Source: Faecalibacterium sp. UBA1762 (GTDB lineage: Bacteria > Bacillota > Clostridia > Oscillospirales > Ruminococcaceae). Taken from it: a stretch of DNA of 64,000 nt. The notes beneath the pieces were generated by a model, which saw nothing but the letters and a program-made list of their open reading frames with translations, was not told the DNA's origin and did no database searches. Below, in pieces: positions 35,688 through 44,013 of the stretch. Positions within the stretch are counted from its first letter, which is position 1. Every line of letters starts with the position of its first letter. The DNA lies in the NCBI GenBank assembly GCA_002314755.1, contig DCHC01000003.1, positions 11,331 through 75,330 of the forward strand. The letters run 5' to 3'. A program made the position numbers and the translations under genes.

Positions 35688-36578
35688 ATGATGTCGGGCA
35701 CAAGTATAGCACTGGGATATTTTGACGGCGTGCACCTGGGTCATCGCAGTATATTGAAGCAGACGGTTGACATTGCGAAGGGCGCCGGGCTGCAGTCTGC
35801 TGCATTTACCTTTTATTTCGATACGCACCGTACCAAAGCGCCGGATATTTTGACGCTCACCGAGCGCAAGCGCCGAATATTGCAGCAGGGGGTCGCGCAG
35901 ATATTCTGTCCTTCCTTTGCAGAGATATCCTCCCTGAGCCCGCAGCAGTTTGTCCGGGAATTTTTGGCAGGACAGTGTAAGGCAAAAGCGGTGTGCTGTG
36001 GGGAAAATTTTCGGTTCGGTGCAGGCGGCGCGGGTGATGTACATATGTTGCAGTGCTTTTGTGACGAACTGGGCATTCAAAGCTATGTTTTGCCGTTATG
36101 CCGGCAGGACGGTTTGTCGGTCAGCGCGACCCGAATCCGCAGTCTGATTGGTGCAGGGGAGATTCAACAGGCAAATACCCTGTTGGGACAACCGTATGTG
36201 GTGGATCTGCCAGTGCAGCATGGAAAACAGCTTGGCAGCAGCATCGGTTTTCCCACGGTGAACCAGATTTATCCGGATACCATGCAACAGCCTGCACAGG
36301 GGGTGTGGCGTACCGCAGTACAGATAGATGGCGTGTGGTATCCTGCAGCTACAGGGATCGGCAGCAGGCCGACGGTCAATCAGAATGCAATATCGGTCAC
36401 CTGCGAAAGCTTTATCTGCAACTGGCAGGGCTACGCCTACGGGACCAGTCCGAGGGTCGCTTTTTTGGAGTATCTCTGGCCGGTAAGACGGTATGACAGT
36501 TTACAGGAGCTGCAGCAGTGTATCGGGCAGGCCGCGCAGTTAAGCTGTCAGCGGTTTGATCCTACCATATTGCAGTAA
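35688..36578 (+). CDS. ribF: Bifunctional riboflavin kinase/FAD synthetase
   Basis: 296 residues. The N-terminal FAD synthetase nucleotidyltransferase has GYFDGVHLGHRSIL (H-x-G-H, ~9-22), FRFGAGGAGD and LSVSATRIRSLIGAGEI. The C-terminal flavokinase domain has GKQLGSSIGFPTVNQ and TGIGSRPTV. It makes FMN and FAD. Two adjacent ATG codons at 35688 and 35691 are both possible starts after AGAGGAAAGC. Confidence 0.94.
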   Translation: MMSGTSIALGYFDGVHLGHRSILKQTVDIAKGAGLQSAAFTFYFDTHRTKAPDILTLTERKRRILQQGVAQIFCPSFAEISSLSPQQFVREFLAGQCKAKAVCCGENFRFGAGGAGDVHMLQCFCDELGIQSYVLPLCRQDGLSVSATRIRSLIGAGEIQQANTLLGQPYVVDLPVQHGKQLGSSIGFPTVNQIYPDTMQQPAQGVWRTAVQIDGVWYPAATGIGSRPTVNQNAISVTCESFICNWQGYAYGTSPRVAFLEYLWPVRRYDSLQELQQCIGQAAQLSCQRFDPTILQ

Positions 36579-36627
36579 AAAGCAGCAAAAATGGCGCAAA
36601 AATCACCAAATCAGTGTCTGAAAAGTC

Positions 36628-36656
36628 TTTACATTTATACAAAACTATGTTATACT
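36628..36656 (+). promoter_or_regulatory. Promoter of rpsO
   Basis: TTTACA at 36628-36633 and TATACT at 36651-36656, 17-bp spacer, giving a ~110-nt rpsO leader. Confidence 0.8.
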
Positions 36657-36690
36657 ATCAAATGCTGTACCTATCTTCTCAGCTGCGGGG

Positions 36691-36736
36691 AAAAGCCCTA
36701 AATGGGAGCTTCACCTGCCCGTTGCCGGGGTTTAGG
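36691..36736 (+). promoter_or_regulatory. Structured leader of rpsO, possible S15 autoregulatory site
   Basis: CCTAAA (about 36697) pairs with TTTAGG (about 36731), enclosing further G+C-rich arms (TGGG.. and CCCG..). A hairpin a short distance before the rpsO ribosome binding site is the usual place for S15 feedback control, but the exact fold differs between phyla and is not proven here. Confidence 0.45.
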
Positions 36737-36771
36737 CGAATCAGCAAAAATAGATATATGAGGTGAACAAG

Positions 36772-37029
36772 ATGGAAAGCAAACAGGAAATCATCGCTAA
36801 GTACGCACTGAAAGAGGGCGACACCGGTTCTCCCGAGGTTCAGGTCGCACTGCTGACTGCCCGTATCAACCATTTGAACGAGCATCTGCAGAAGAACACC
36901 CAGGATCATCACAGCCGCCGTGGTCTGTTGAAGATGGTCGGTAAGCGCCGTAACCTGCTGGCATACCTGCAGGAGAAGGACATCGAGCGTTACCGTAAGC
37001 TGATCGCTGAGTTGGGTCTGCGTAAGTAA
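36772..37029 (+). CDS. rpsO: 30S ribosomal protein S15
   Basis: 85 residues from ATG 36772, chosen because GAGGTGA (36760-36766) sits 5 bp upstream; a GTG at 36763 would give 88 residues but overlaps that site. Conserved blocks EGDTGSPEVQVALLTARI, NEHL and DHHSRRGLLKMVGKRRNLL are present. It binds 16S rRNA early in 30S assembly. Followed by a terminator and pnp, the common rpsO-pnp pair. Confidence 0.96.
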   Translation: MESKQEIIAKYALKEGDTGSPEVQVALLTARINHLNEHLQKNTQDHHSRRGLLKMVGKRRNLLAYLQEKDIERYRKLIAELGLRK

Positions 37030-37043
37030 GCATAATGATCGGT

Positions 37044-37100
37044 CAAGGCAGACGGCTGGAAAAGCCGCCTGCCTTGCCTGCGTTTTCCCCCTTTTTCCAG
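37044..37100 (+). terminator. Terminator between rpsO and pnp
   Basis: CAAGGCAG.CGGCT near 37044-37057 pairs with AGCCG.CTGCCTTG near 37064-37077, a 13-bp stem with one mismatch; the tail is CCTGCGTTTTCCCCCTTTTT, so termination may be partial. Confidence 0.65.
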
Positions 37101-37112
37101 TGAAGCAGGGCA

Positions 37113-37190
37113 GGCGGATTTTTAGCAGTGAATCGAATCTTTCTGAAGAAAAAACAGATCAGAAAGGCTGGATTTATTGCTAAAACCGCC
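37113..37190 (+). promoter_or_regulatory. Long double-stranded leader hairpin of pnp
   Basis: GGCGG, TTTTAGCA and TGAATC in 37113-37134 pair in reverse with GATTTATTGCTAAAACCGCC (37171-37190); inside, TCTTTCTGA (37138-37146) pairs with TCAGAAAG (37159-37166). The ~75-nt near-continuous helix lies just before the pnp start. In E. coli a comparable pnp leader duplex is cut by RNase III and then controlled by PNPase, so autoregulation is a reasonable inference. Confidence 0.7.
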
Positions 37191-37227
37191 CCCTTAATTT
37201 AAGTTTTATCAAGGAGGCTGAACAATT

Positions 37228-39375
37228 ATGGCAGATTTTAGTTCCCGCAAAGAGACCTTTGAAAAGTTCCGTACCTTTGAGACGGAGCTGGCAGGCCGCA
37301 AGTTGGTTGTCGAGACCGGCAAAATGTGCGCGCTTTCCAACGGCAGCTGTTTGGTGCGCTATGGAGAGACCGCAGTGTTATGCAATGTCACTATGGCCGA
37401 CAAACCCCGTGAGGGCGTTGATTTCTTCCCCTTAAGTGTCGATTTTGAGGAAAAACTGTACGCGGTGGGCCGCATTCCCGGCTCCTTTATGCGTCGTGAG
37501 GGCCGCCCCGGCGAGAAGGCTATCCTGACCAGCCGTGTGGTTGACCGCCCCATCCGTCCCTTGTTCCCCAAGACCATGCGTAACGATGTTGCCGTGGTTA
37601 TGACCGTTATGAGTGTGGATCCCGACTGCAGCCCGGAAATCACCGGAATGATCGGTACCTCCATTGCCCTGTCTATCTCCGATATCCCCTGGAACGGCCC
37701 CATCGGCGGTGTTGTCATGGGTCTGGTGGACGGTGAGCTGGTGGTAAACCCCACCGCTGCCCAGCGTGAAAAGACCGATCTGACCCTGACCGTTGCCGCC
37801 ACCATGGAAAAGATTGTAATGATTGAAGCCGGCGCCAACGAGGTGGACAACAAGACCATGCTGGATGCTATCAAGCAGGGTCATGTGGCCATCAAGGAAT
37901 TGATCGGCTTTATTCAGGGCATTGTCGCCCAGATCGGCAAGCCCAAGAAGGAGTTTGTTGAGGTCGATTTGGATCACGACATCTTCGAGGCAGTCAAGGC
38001 GGCTCATTTGGATGAGTTCAAGGCCGCCATGGATACCGATGACAAGAATGTGCGTGACGCCGCTCTGCTGCCCATCCGCGAAAAGCTGGCAGAAGAGTAT
38101 CCCGATATGAATGATGCTGACATCGAGCTGATTATGTATAAGATGCAAAAGTTCGTTGTCCGCCGTTGGCTGTTGGATGAAGGCAAGCGTGTGGATGGCC
38201 GTGGCATCAATGAGATCCGCCCTCTGGCCGCCGAAGTCGGCGTGTTGCCCCGCACCCACGGCAGCGGTATGTTCACCCGCGGTCAGACCCAGGTGCTGAC
38301 GGTTGCCACCCTTTCCAACGGCCGTGACGCCCAGATTCTGGACGGCATTGACGAGGAAGAGACCAAGCGGTATATGCATCACTACAACTTCCCGCCCTAC
38401 TCGGTAGGCGAGGCACGTGCTCCCCGTTCTCCCGGCCGCCGTGAAATCGGTCACGGCGCATTGGCTGAGCGCGCATTGGTTCCTGTTCTGCCCAGCGAGG
38501 AAGAGTTCCCCTACACCATTCGTTTGGTGTCCGAGGTGTTGTCCTCCAACGGTTCTACATCTCAGGGCTCTATCTGCGGTTCCACGTTGGCACTAATGGA
38601 TGCAGGTGTACCCATTAAGGCCCCCGTTGCCGGTATCTCCTGCGGTCTGATCACCGAGGGCGATCGCTGGATGACCATGGTGGACATTCAGGGTGTGGAG
38701 GATTTCCACGGCGATATGGACTTTAAGGTAGGCGGTACCAAGAAAGGTATCACCGCTATCCAGATGGATATCAAGATCGACGGTCTGACCTACGAGATTA
38801 TTGAGGAAGCCTTTGAAAAGTGCTACAAGGCACGGTGCTACATTCTGGATGAGATTATGCTGAAGGCCATTGCTGCTCCGCGCAGCGAGCTGAGCAAGTA
38901 CGCTCCCAAGATGCAGACCCTGCGGATCCCCGTCGATAAGATCAGCGAGGTCATCGGTAAGGGCGGTAAAACCATTCAGAAGATCTGCGCTGATTGCAAC
39001 GCCAAGATCGATATCGAAGAGGACGGTCGTATTTTCCTGTGCGCGATTAACAAGGACGACCTGGACCGTGCAGTATATATCATCCGCACCATCGTAGAGG
39101 ATCCCGAGGTGGGCGCGATCTACAAGGGCCGTGTTACCCGTCTGATGAACTTTGGCGCCTTTGTTGAAATTGCTCCCGGCAAAGAAGGTTTGGCTCACAT
39201 CTCTCGTTTGGACAAGTCCCGTGTGGAGAAGGTGGAGGATGTGGTTGCTGTGGGTGACGAGGTTATGGTTAAGGTTATCGAGATTGACGGTCAGGGCCGT
39301 ATCAACCTGAGCCGTAAGGATGCACTGGCCGACATTGAGGCCGCTGCAGCTCGCAAGGCAGCCGCTCAGCAGTAA
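37228..39375 (+). CDS. pnp: Polyribonucleotide nucleotidyltransferase (PNPase)
   Basis: A 715-residue phosphorolytic 3'-5' exoribonuclease. Two RNase PH-like halves (first with GRIPGSFMRREGRPGEKAIL, second with LPRTHGSGMFTRGQTQVL), KH domain with ISEVIGKGGKTIQKI (~572-586) and C-terminal S1 domain starting AIYKGRVTRLMNFGAFVEI. AAGGAGG precedes ATG 37228. Works in mRNA decay, probably with a degradosome. A leader hairpin suggests feedback control. Confidence 0.97.
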   Translation: MADFSSRKETFEKFRTFETELAGRKLVVETGKMCALSNGSCLVRYGETAVLCNVTMADKPREGVDFFPLSVDFEEKLYAVGRIPGSFMRREGRPGEKAILTSRVVDRPIRPLFPKTMRNDVAVVMTVMSVDPDCSPEITGMIGTSIALSISDIPWNGPIGGVVMGLVDGELVVNPTAAQREKTDLTLTVAATMEKIVMIEAGANEVDNKTMLDAIKQGHVAIKELIGFIQGIVAQIGKPKKEFVEVDLDHDIFEAVKAAHLDEFKAAMDTDDKNVRDAALLPIREKLAEEYPDMNDADIELIMYKMQKFVVRRWLLDEGKRVDGRGINEIRPLAAEVGVLPRTHGSGMFTRGQTQVLTVATLSNGRDAQILDGIDEEETKRYMHHYNFPPYSVGEARAPRSPGRREIGHGALAERALVPVLPSEEEFPYTIRLVSEVLSSNGSTSQGSICGSTLALMDAGVPIKAPVAGISCGLITEGDRWMTMVDIQGVEDFHGDMDFKVGGTKKGITAIQMDIKIDGLTYEIIEEAFEKCYKARCYILDEIMLKAIAAPRSELSKYAPKMQTLRIPVDKISEVIGKGGKTIQKICADCNAKIDIEEDGRIFLCAINKDDLDRAVYIIRTIVEDPEVGAIYKGRVTRLMNFGAFVEIAPGKEGLAHISRLDKSRVEKVEDVVAVGDEVMVKVIEIDGQGRINLSRKDALADIEAAAARKAAAQQ

Positions 39376-39442
39376 TAATATTCTTTGAAACAATTTCCGT
39401 ACGCCACAGTTTGATTTTGGCAAAAGGAATGAATAAGAAGAA

Positions 39443-39487
39443 AGATTCGCGCAGCTTTGGCAACAGGGCTTGCGCGATTCTTTTTTT
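39443..39487 (+). terminator. Terminator of pnp
   Basis: AGATTCGCGCA (39443-39453) pairs with TGCGCGATTCT (39471-39481) with one T-T mismatch, followed by a T run. Confidence 0.85.
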
Positions 39488-39506
39488 GTGCAAAACGGGA
39501 CAAAAA

Positions 39507-39540
39507 ACATCCCGGAAAAGCAGATGCTTTTCCGGGATGT
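39507..39540 (-). terminator. Perfect inverted repeat, terminator of the minus-strand gene
   Basis: A 16-bp perfect stem (39507-39522 with 39525-39540) with a 2-nt centre; on the minus strand it is followed by TTTTTTG. Confidence 0.88.
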
Positions 39541-39559
39541 AAGAGAGAAGGTGACTGAC

Positions 39560-41179
39560 TTAGAAATGTCCTTTGCAAAAGCCTACCGGGTCTGTAGTGA
39601 AAGCTTTCAGGGCGGCATCGGCGTCACTTTTGGCGCCGGGGGCGACTGCAGCAGCACAGGTCTGATTTTCCAGATCTGTCAGCAGGGCTTTTTTCATCCG
39701 TTCAATCAAAAAGGCAGGTACATTGCCTTTTTCGGCAAAACGGCGGATGTGGAACGCGCACAGGGTTTCCTCGGCGTGCATTGCCTCGTCTATTGCCACA
39801 GCGGCAAACCGGGTAAAATCGGCGGCAGCAAGGGTGAACTCCTCCACGTGGGCAGCTTTACCGGCTTCGGCATATTCCTTTGCCGCTTTTTTCATGTACT
39901 CGGCTGCACGCAGACAGCGCAGACCGATGTCTTCAATCAGCCAGTTCTCATGGGCAGCCTCATCGTTTGTCAGCATAAAGACAGCACGGCGGGTGCTGAA
40001 CCAGCTGGGGCTGGGCGCAACGCTGCCGGGAATCAAAAACGGGGTATAGGGGTGCCATTCAGTATGCTGGGTATTCAGTGCGCGCCAGCGCCAGGAGACA
40101 TCCCATGGGAAGATGGCCAACGCCTTGGCAGCGTCATCCATAGCGTGGGGCAGGGTGACAGCAGCGGGCCACATAGCGGAAAGTGCAGTGAGGGCATCGT
40201 TTTGCGACAAATTGGGAGAGGCAAAGCAGATACCCGCCATAGCGATGTCCAAATCTGCATCCAGATCCGGTCGGGTACCGAAATATTCTTTTACGCCGTA
40301 GATATCAAGGTCCTGTAAGCGGTGGATTTCCTCCCAGATTAAAGCGGGGGCAAAGGCGCACTGCAATGGCTCAACCTCTTCATTTGCGCCGGTCAAAAAC
40401 ACCTCGGCACAGATGGGAATACTGTATTCTTTGGCAAGCAGAACCATATTACGCAGCCAACGGTCGGCGGGATTGGCCTTTTGCACCTCTGCAATATTGC
40501 TATGCATCATCAGACCGAAATGGCTTGCCGGCAGCTGGGGGAAAACAGAGTACAGAATACCGGCGGAAATTTCCCACGGCTCCCACCATAATCTTCCGTT
40601 AGGACGGTTGGATGCCCAGCAACGGGTCAGACGCTGTAAAAACGGGGTGACGCGCTCGGCAAGGGGAACGCCTGCGGCAAGGGGGTCATTGCCAAATTCG
40701 TTACCAAGCCAGGCCTCCTGGTCAAAGGTGTAGACCAAAATGTCATCTATTTGAGGAATACGCTGTGCCAGCATATTCAATAGCTTTTCATATTTTTGTA
40801 CAATTTCTTCTTTTTGGATGGAGTTTGCAAAGGTCTCCTGATCAGTGGTTTCGCTGCTACCGATAATTTGGTATAGCTTTCCGGTCATTCGGGGAGCGCC
40901 GAAATGGAATATGGTGCGCAGCCCCTCGGCATGTGCCAAGGCGGCACGGCGGGCAATTTCGTCAAACCAGTGACGCTGCCGGGCATCCGGCGTGTCATCG
41001 GGACTTAAAATATCCTCCAGATTCAGAGGTTCATCCCCCGGACGACAGCCCCAGGCAATATTCAACTGAACGGTGTTAAAGCCGCGCTCTTTCAGATAGC
41101 GCAGAGCTTTGCTGTCAAAAGGAATATCCGGGCGTACAGGATTACCCACAAAGGCAACACGCATTTCGAAACCTGCCAT
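39560..41179 (-). CDS. Unrecognised TIM-barrel-like protein
   Basis: 539 residues; ATG 41179 has AAGGAG 8 bp upstream. The N-terminal half reads like a beta/alpha barrel glycosidase: RYLKERGFNTVQLNIAWG, GLRTIFHFGAPR, ILVYTFDQEAWLGNEFGND, LWWEPWEISAG, FGLMMHSN, IPICAEVFLTG. The DQEAW and EPWE acids are candidate catalytic residues. The C-terminal ~150 residues are all helical and Ala-rich. No signal peptide. It is alone between pnp and a GNAT gene. Family not recognised. Confidence 0.55.
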   Translation of the reverse strand: MAGFEMRVAFVGNPVRPDIPFDSKALRYLKERGFNTVQLNIAWGCRPGDEPLNLEDILSPDDTPDARQRHWFDEIARRAALAHAEGLRTIFHFGAPRMTGKLYQIIGSSETTDQETFANSIQKEEIVQKYEKLLNMLAQRIPQIDDILVYTFDQEAWLGNEFGNDPLAAGVPLAERVTPFLQRLTRCWASNRPNGRLWWEPWEISAGILYSVFPQLPASHFGLMMHSNIAEVQKANPADRWLRNMVLLAKEYSIPICAEVFLTGANEEVEPLQCAFAPALIWEEIHRLQDLDIYGVKEYFGTRPDLDADLDIAMAGICFASPNLSQNDALTALSAMWPAAVTLPHAMDDAAKALAIFPWDVSWRWRALNTQHTEWHPYTPFLIPGSVAPSPSWFSTRRAVFMLTNDEAAHENWLIEDIGLRCLRAAEYMKKAAKEYAEAGKAAHVEEFTLAAADFTRFAAVAIDEAMHAEETLCAFHIRRFAEKGNVPAFLIERMKKALLTDLENQTCAAAVAPGAKSDADAALKAFTTDPVGFCKGHF

Positions 41180-41297
41180 AAAGAAAACTCCTTTGCTTCT
41201 AAATATAAGGATACCACCTATATTCTATCACAGAAGAAGTTGGTTGGATAGTTGTTATCTGCAACAAAGAATAGGGCACTTTTTTGTGAATAATGTT

Positions 41298-41795
41298 TTA
41301 AGACCCGTTCCGGTACCCAAAGCCGGAAAGAGGGGCATCCAATTCAGCAAGACCATTTTTGGGGTTGATACGGTCGGTGACCCGGCAGCCAAGATGCTGC
41401 CAGAAGGGGATGGCGGTATCGGCAGTCAGATAAACGGTGGAAGCCCCTTTTTGCCGCATCCAACCGGCAGCATATCCCACCAGGCGAAGTGCGATCCCTT
41501 TCCCCCGTGCCTGCGGATGAACATAACATTCTCGGATGCAACCCCAACCCGGGTGAAAGCACCAGGAACTGGTTTTGTGATCCAGCTGAAAATTGATAAA
41601 GCCGATAGCTTGTTTGTTGAAAAATGCCAGTACCAACGGCACCTCTAACCCGATTTCACCGGTGATGTCCCGTGCAAGACTGCGCAGCTGCACATCGGTA
41701 ACGGGCAAAGACAGCTCCTCCCGCAAATAGCAGCCAAGCAGCTGACTAAAGGCATGAAAATCCTGATGGCGGTAGGGACGAACCAGTAGTTTCAT
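41298..41795 (-). CDS. GNAT-family N-acetyltransferase
   Basis: 165 residues from ATG 41795. The acetyl-CoA site is IRECYVHPQARGKGIALRLV (motif A, R/Q-x-x-G-x-G/A as ARGKGIA), preceded by beta strands with IGFINFQLD and followed by GASTVYLTAD and FWQHLGCRVTDR. Substrate is unknown; the family includes amino-acid, protein and small-molecule acetyltransferases. It precedes the minus-strand TIM-barrel gene by 119 bp. Confidence 0.85.
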   Translation of the reverse strand: MKLLVRPYRHQDFHAFSQLLGCYLREELSLPVTDVQLRSLARDITGEIGLEVPLVLAFFNKQAIGFINFQLDHKTSSWCFHPGWGCIRECYVHPQARGKGIALRLVGYAAGWMRQKGASTVYLTADTAIPFWQHLGCRVTDRINPKNGLAELDAPLSGFGYRNGS

Positions 41796-41833
41796 AAAAA
41801 GGATACTCCTTTTCCGACAGAATAAAAGGAAAA

Positions 41834-41859
41834 GGGTACCGTACATTTGTACGGCACCC
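41834..41859 (-). terminator. Terminator of the zinc-ribbon gene
   Basis: GGGTACCGTACA pairs with TGTACGGCACCC (one mismatch); on the minus strand the tail is CTTTTCCTTTTATT. Confidence 0.75.
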
Positions 41860-41883
41860 ATCGGTTCATCTACAAAGAGAGAA

Positions 41884-42159
41884 TCAATTCTGCTTCATGT
41901 TAGCGAAGCACTCGCTGCAGTAGACAGGGCGATCCTCGCGGGGCTCAAAGGGAACTTTTGCCTCTTTGCCGCAGGAAGCGCAAACTGCAGTATACAGGGT
42001 ACGAGGGCCACGGCCGGCGTTTTTACGGGCATCACGGCAAGCCTTGCAGCGCTGTGGCTCGTTGGTGAAGCCCTTCTCGGCGTAGAACTCCTGCTCACCG
42101 GCGGTGAATACGAACTCGTTACCACACTCTTTGCAAACCAGGGTCTTGTCTTCGAACAT
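41884..42159 (-). CDS. Small double zinc-ribbon protein
   Basis: 91 residues from ATG 42159, chosen because GAGGAG lies 9 bp upstream; a start 7 codons earlier overlaps that site. Four Cys pairs are visible: CKECGNEF, CKACRDAR, CASCGKEA and CSECF, with FTAGEQEFYAEKGF between the first two, matching the zinc-ribbon 'probable zinc-ribbon domain' proteins common in clostridia and Chloroflexi. Likely a nucleic-acid or protein-binding adaptor; function is unknown. Confidence 0.85.
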   Translation of the reverse strand: MFEDKTLVCKECGNEFVFTAGEQEFYAEKGFTNEPQRCKACRDARKNAGRGPRTLYTAVCASCGKEAKVPFEPREDRPVYCSECFANMKQN

Positions 42160-42272
42160 AACGGAACACTCCTCATTCATTTTTTTGCCCGTGGAAGGAT
42201 TTACACCGACACCTTTGGCTTGGGACCAACGCTCTGCTGTTAAGCTACTGGGGCATATTTAAAACCAACCGC

Positions 42273-42818
42273 TTATTCCAAATCGCGGTCATTTTTAAGC
42301 TTGGCTCGTACCCGACCTAATGCATTCTCAACGGATTTACAATTAATGCCCAGCCTTTGGGCTATCTCGCCGTGGTGCAGACCGTTTAAATGGGCGACCA
42401 AAACCCGCTTTTCCAAAGGGGTCAAACGGGTGTGCAGGGTACGGACGACCGCGCGGTATCGCTCTGCGTGTAGGGCCTGTTCCTCCGGACCGGGGGAGCA
42501 AATATCTTCCGGCGTTTCCACTGCTGTGTTCAGCGGAAGGTGCTTTTTTCGCAGGGCGCGATCACAGGCATCACGAATTCCGTTTCGGATACAACAAACA
42601 GCGTAGGTTTCAAAGGAGGCTGTGCCGGCGGAATCCCAACGATCAATTGCCCGGAACAGGGCAACCAATCCCTCCTGTTGCAGATCCTCCTTTTCCACAC
42701 CAGGCACATGGACTGAGGCAAAAAAGCGGATCTTTGGCATAAAATGGGTAACGATAGCTGCCTGAGCGGTTTCATCGCCATCCCGGGCTGCGGATATAAT
42801 ACCGGAGGTTATCTGCAT
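42273..42818 (-). CDS. Sigma-70 family RNA polymerase factor (SigH-like)
   Basis: 181 residues with region 2 (EKEDLQQEGLVALFRAIDRW, then FETYAVCCIRNGIRDACDRA) and region 4 (LTPLEKRVLVAHLNGLHHGE.., HTH LGINCKSVENALGRVRAKLK); there is no region 1 or 3. The length and DLQQEG/ CIRN-x(3)-D patterns are closest to the stationary-phase/sporulation SigH group, but it is somewhat short, and specific targets cannot be read. It has a good promoter 80 bp upstream. Confidence 0.85.
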   Translation of the reverse strand: MQITSGIISAARDGDETAQAAIVTHFMPKIRFFASVHVPGVEKEDLQQEGLVALFRAIDRWDSAGTASFETYAVCCIRNGIRDACDRALRKKHLPLNTAVETPEDICSPGPEEQALHAERYRAVVRTLHTRLTPLEKRVLVAHLNGLHHGEIAQRLGINCKSVENALGRVRAKLKNDRDLE

Positions 42819-42900
42819 AATACGGTCACTCTATTGCATATATCCGAAATATATGCTCCGAAAGAAAAACGCCAACCATAAGATAAGGAGAATTTATTAC

Positions 42901-42929
42901 ATTGTACAAATTCGCAAGGACGTTGTCAA
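42901..42929 (-). promoter_or_regulatory. Promoter of the sigma factor gene
   Basis: On the minus strand TTGACA (42924-42929) and TACAAT (42901-42906), 17-bp spacer. Confidence 0.75.
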
Positions 42930-43029
42930 GAAATATTCCGCGAAAAAATATTTTCAGCGGTTCATACAATTTCAATATTTCGTTTTTGTGCTATTGTAAC
43001 AATATGATAAGAAAAAGGCGGTGAAAAAG

Positions 43030-43890
43030 ATGATTCGAGCTCATTTTGCCGCACTGCGCCAGGAAAAGTCTTATGTAGTACGCCGATACTGTCAGCGACA
43101 GGCTGCAAAATATTTTGGCAAAATGCTTCTGTTATTGGCAGCAGGCGGGTTTATTGCTGCGGCAGCTATTCGGTGGTATCCGGCATGGCTTGGCTATCCG
43201 GAAGAAGAACCTGATGTGCAGCTGCATACCCGGCGACCGGCAACCCGGCATATTATCGCGATAGATTCCGGCCACGGTGGATCGGATACCGGGGCCCAGG
43301 GAATTGTTGCGGAAACGGCAGTCACACAGAAAACGGCACAACTGTTAGAGGAGTATCTGCAGCACGACCCCTCCTACACACCGGTGCAGATCCACACTCC
43401 GGAGGAATCGCCCTCCCCGCAGCAACGCGCGGAGCTTGCCGGGCAGAATAATGCAGAGCTGTTTATCTCGCTGCATGCCAATAAAGATACGTCGGCTTCG
43501 TCTAACGGGTTTGAATGTTACGCCATTCCACCCGGGCATAGCTACCACGCGGAGAGTTTGGAATTTTCCCGCCTGGTGGTACAGCAGATGAGTGCTGCCG
43601 GAGCCCGGATCCGTGGGGAGGAAGGGGTAAGATATGCCTACTATAAAAACGGGAAAAAGCTGATGAAGGAGGCAAGCTGTGATAGGAAATATACCTACCC
43701 TACCTTTGGGGTATTACAGGATGCTGCCTGTCCGGCGGTGCTGGTGGAACAGTGTTTTATCAGCAATGCGGAGGATTATGCCTCCTGGGGAAACGAACAG
43801 GGCTGCATTGCCGCGGCAGTTTGTTATTACCGGGCAATTTGTGCATTTTTTGACACAACTCCTGTTGGAAATATGTTGTATAATGCGTAA
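43030..43890 (+). CDS. N-acetylmuramoyl-L-alanine amidase (Amidase_3)
   Basis: 286 residues. One N-terminal membrane segment (about 30-50, MLLLLAAGGFIAAAA) anchors a periplasm-side Amidase_3 domain: IIAIDSGHGGSDTGAQG (zinc His), an ETAVTQKTAQLL Glu, LFISLHANKDTSASS (zinc His) and VLVEQCFISN (catalytic Glu). It cleaves the amide between muramic acid and the peptide stem. ATG 43030 follows AAGGCGGTG; GTG 43021 is an alternative. Similar to CwlD-type enzymes used in spore cortex or cell separation, consistent with the neighbouring SigH-like factor. Confidence 0.9.
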   Translation: MIRAHFAALRQEKSYVVRRYCQRQAAKYFGKMLLLLAAGGFIAAAAIRWYPAWLGYPEEEPDVQLHTRRPATRHIIAIDSGHGGSDTGAQGIVAETAVTQKTAQLLEEYLQHDPSYTPVQIHTPEESPSPQQRAELAGQNNAELFISLHANKDTSASSNGFECYAIPPGHSYHAESLEFSRLVVQQMSAAGARIRGEEGVRYAYYKNGKKLMKEASCDRKYTYPTFGVLQDAACPAVLVEQCFISNAEDYASWGNEQGCIAAAVCYYRAICAFFDTTPVGNMLYNA

Positions 43891-44013
43891 AATGGGTAGC
43901 TTTTGTTTGCTTTTTATTCATAATAGTGGTATACTACCTGTGTAAATAGAAATAGGAAAAGGTGTGGGGTGCGCCTTTCTTTTTCGATAAAAATCAGGGA
44001 GAGAACATCCGCT

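Noticed and set aside
37432..39510. Long minus-strand open frames opposite pnp
   Set aside because: They mirror the codon bias of PNPase and show no domain or ribosome binding site.
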